The position numbers and the translations under genes were made by a program. Positions 54,450 to 54,463 of a stretch of 54,463 nt of DNA are shown in pieces. The DNA is from Acholeplasmataceae bacterium UBA2284. Lineage in GTDB: Bacteria > Bacillota_I > Bacilli_A > Acholeplasmatales > Acholeplasmataceae. Position 1 is the first letter of the stretch, and the number at the start of each line of letters is the position of its first letter. Below the pieces are notes generated by a model that saw only the letters and a list, made by a program, of their open reading frames with translations, was not told the DNA's origin and made no database searches. The stretch is from contig DDWO01000012.1 in the NCBI GenBank assembly GCA_002345705.1, forward strand, positions 36,385 through 90,847. The letters are read 5' to 3'.

Positions 54450-54463
54450 TTAGCTAAAATTAA

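Overview
The window is a 54.5 kb block of AT-rich, gene-dense bacterial chromosome. Gene order is Firmicutes-like and most intergenic gaps are short. UGA acts as a normal stop codon at several tight junctions (for example secE/nusG, gltX/lipoprotein, tatD/protease), so the Mycoplasma/Spiroplasma code is not in use. Low GC, reduced Firmicutes housekeeping synteny, a fructose PTS, no cell-wall genes in view and a candidate sphingoid-base gene pair together suggest an Acholeplasma-like mollicute. That placement is inference; no 16S gene is in the window.

Layout. (1) 1-4.5 kb: end of a tRNA m6A methyltransferase gene, a TerB-like protein, rsmI, a methionine T-box leader, metG and a YitT-type membrane protein. 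(2) 4.6-7.4 kb: fructose operon with fruK and IIA, IIB and IIC as separate proteins. (3) 7.4-11.1 kb: guanine-riboswitch-controlled purine permease, then minus-strand uracil permease pyrP with a PyrR-type attenuator, divergent from pyrR. (4) 11.5-12.5 kb: rplM-rpsI. (5) 12.5-24.1 kb: MFS transporter, small P-loop kinase, gltX, a GLUG-like lipoprotein, a DUF2779 nuclease-like protein, cysS, mini-RNase III and a P-type cation ATPase. (6) 24.2-26.6 kb: rlmB, sigH-like, rpmG, secE, nusG, the Bacillus order. (7) 26.6-28.8 kb: ring-cleavage dioxygenase-like protein, DsbA-family protein and YccF, sitting between nusG and rplK. (8) 28.8-39.9 kb: rplK-rplA, rplJ-rplL, methyltransferase, rpoB, rpoC. (9) 40-45.8 kb: psuK-psuG, an unassigned structured RNA, an alpha-oxoamine synthase resembling serine palmitoyltransferase, an SDR reductase, an FNT channel and a NERD protein, all between rpoC and rpsL. 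(10) 45.9-50.5 kb: rpsL, rpsG, fusA, tuf. (11) 50.5-54.4 kb: a lipoprotein, tatD, a membrane-anchored HtrA-like protease, cinA-type amidase, rpsF, ssb, rpsR.

How it works together. Most of the window is translation and transcription machinery under cis-acting RNA control: T-box, purine riboswitch, PyrR attenuator, L10 leader and other leader hairpins. The least ordinary items are an N-terminal extension of about 165 residues on the RNA polymerase beta' subunit that reads as two alpha-CTD-like repeats, the sphingoid-base-like cluster with an adjacent unassigned RNA, a duplicated element in the beta lobe, and a glutamine at the rifampicin position 526 of RpoB.

Limits: all calls were made by eye from the sequence; no database search or folding program was run.
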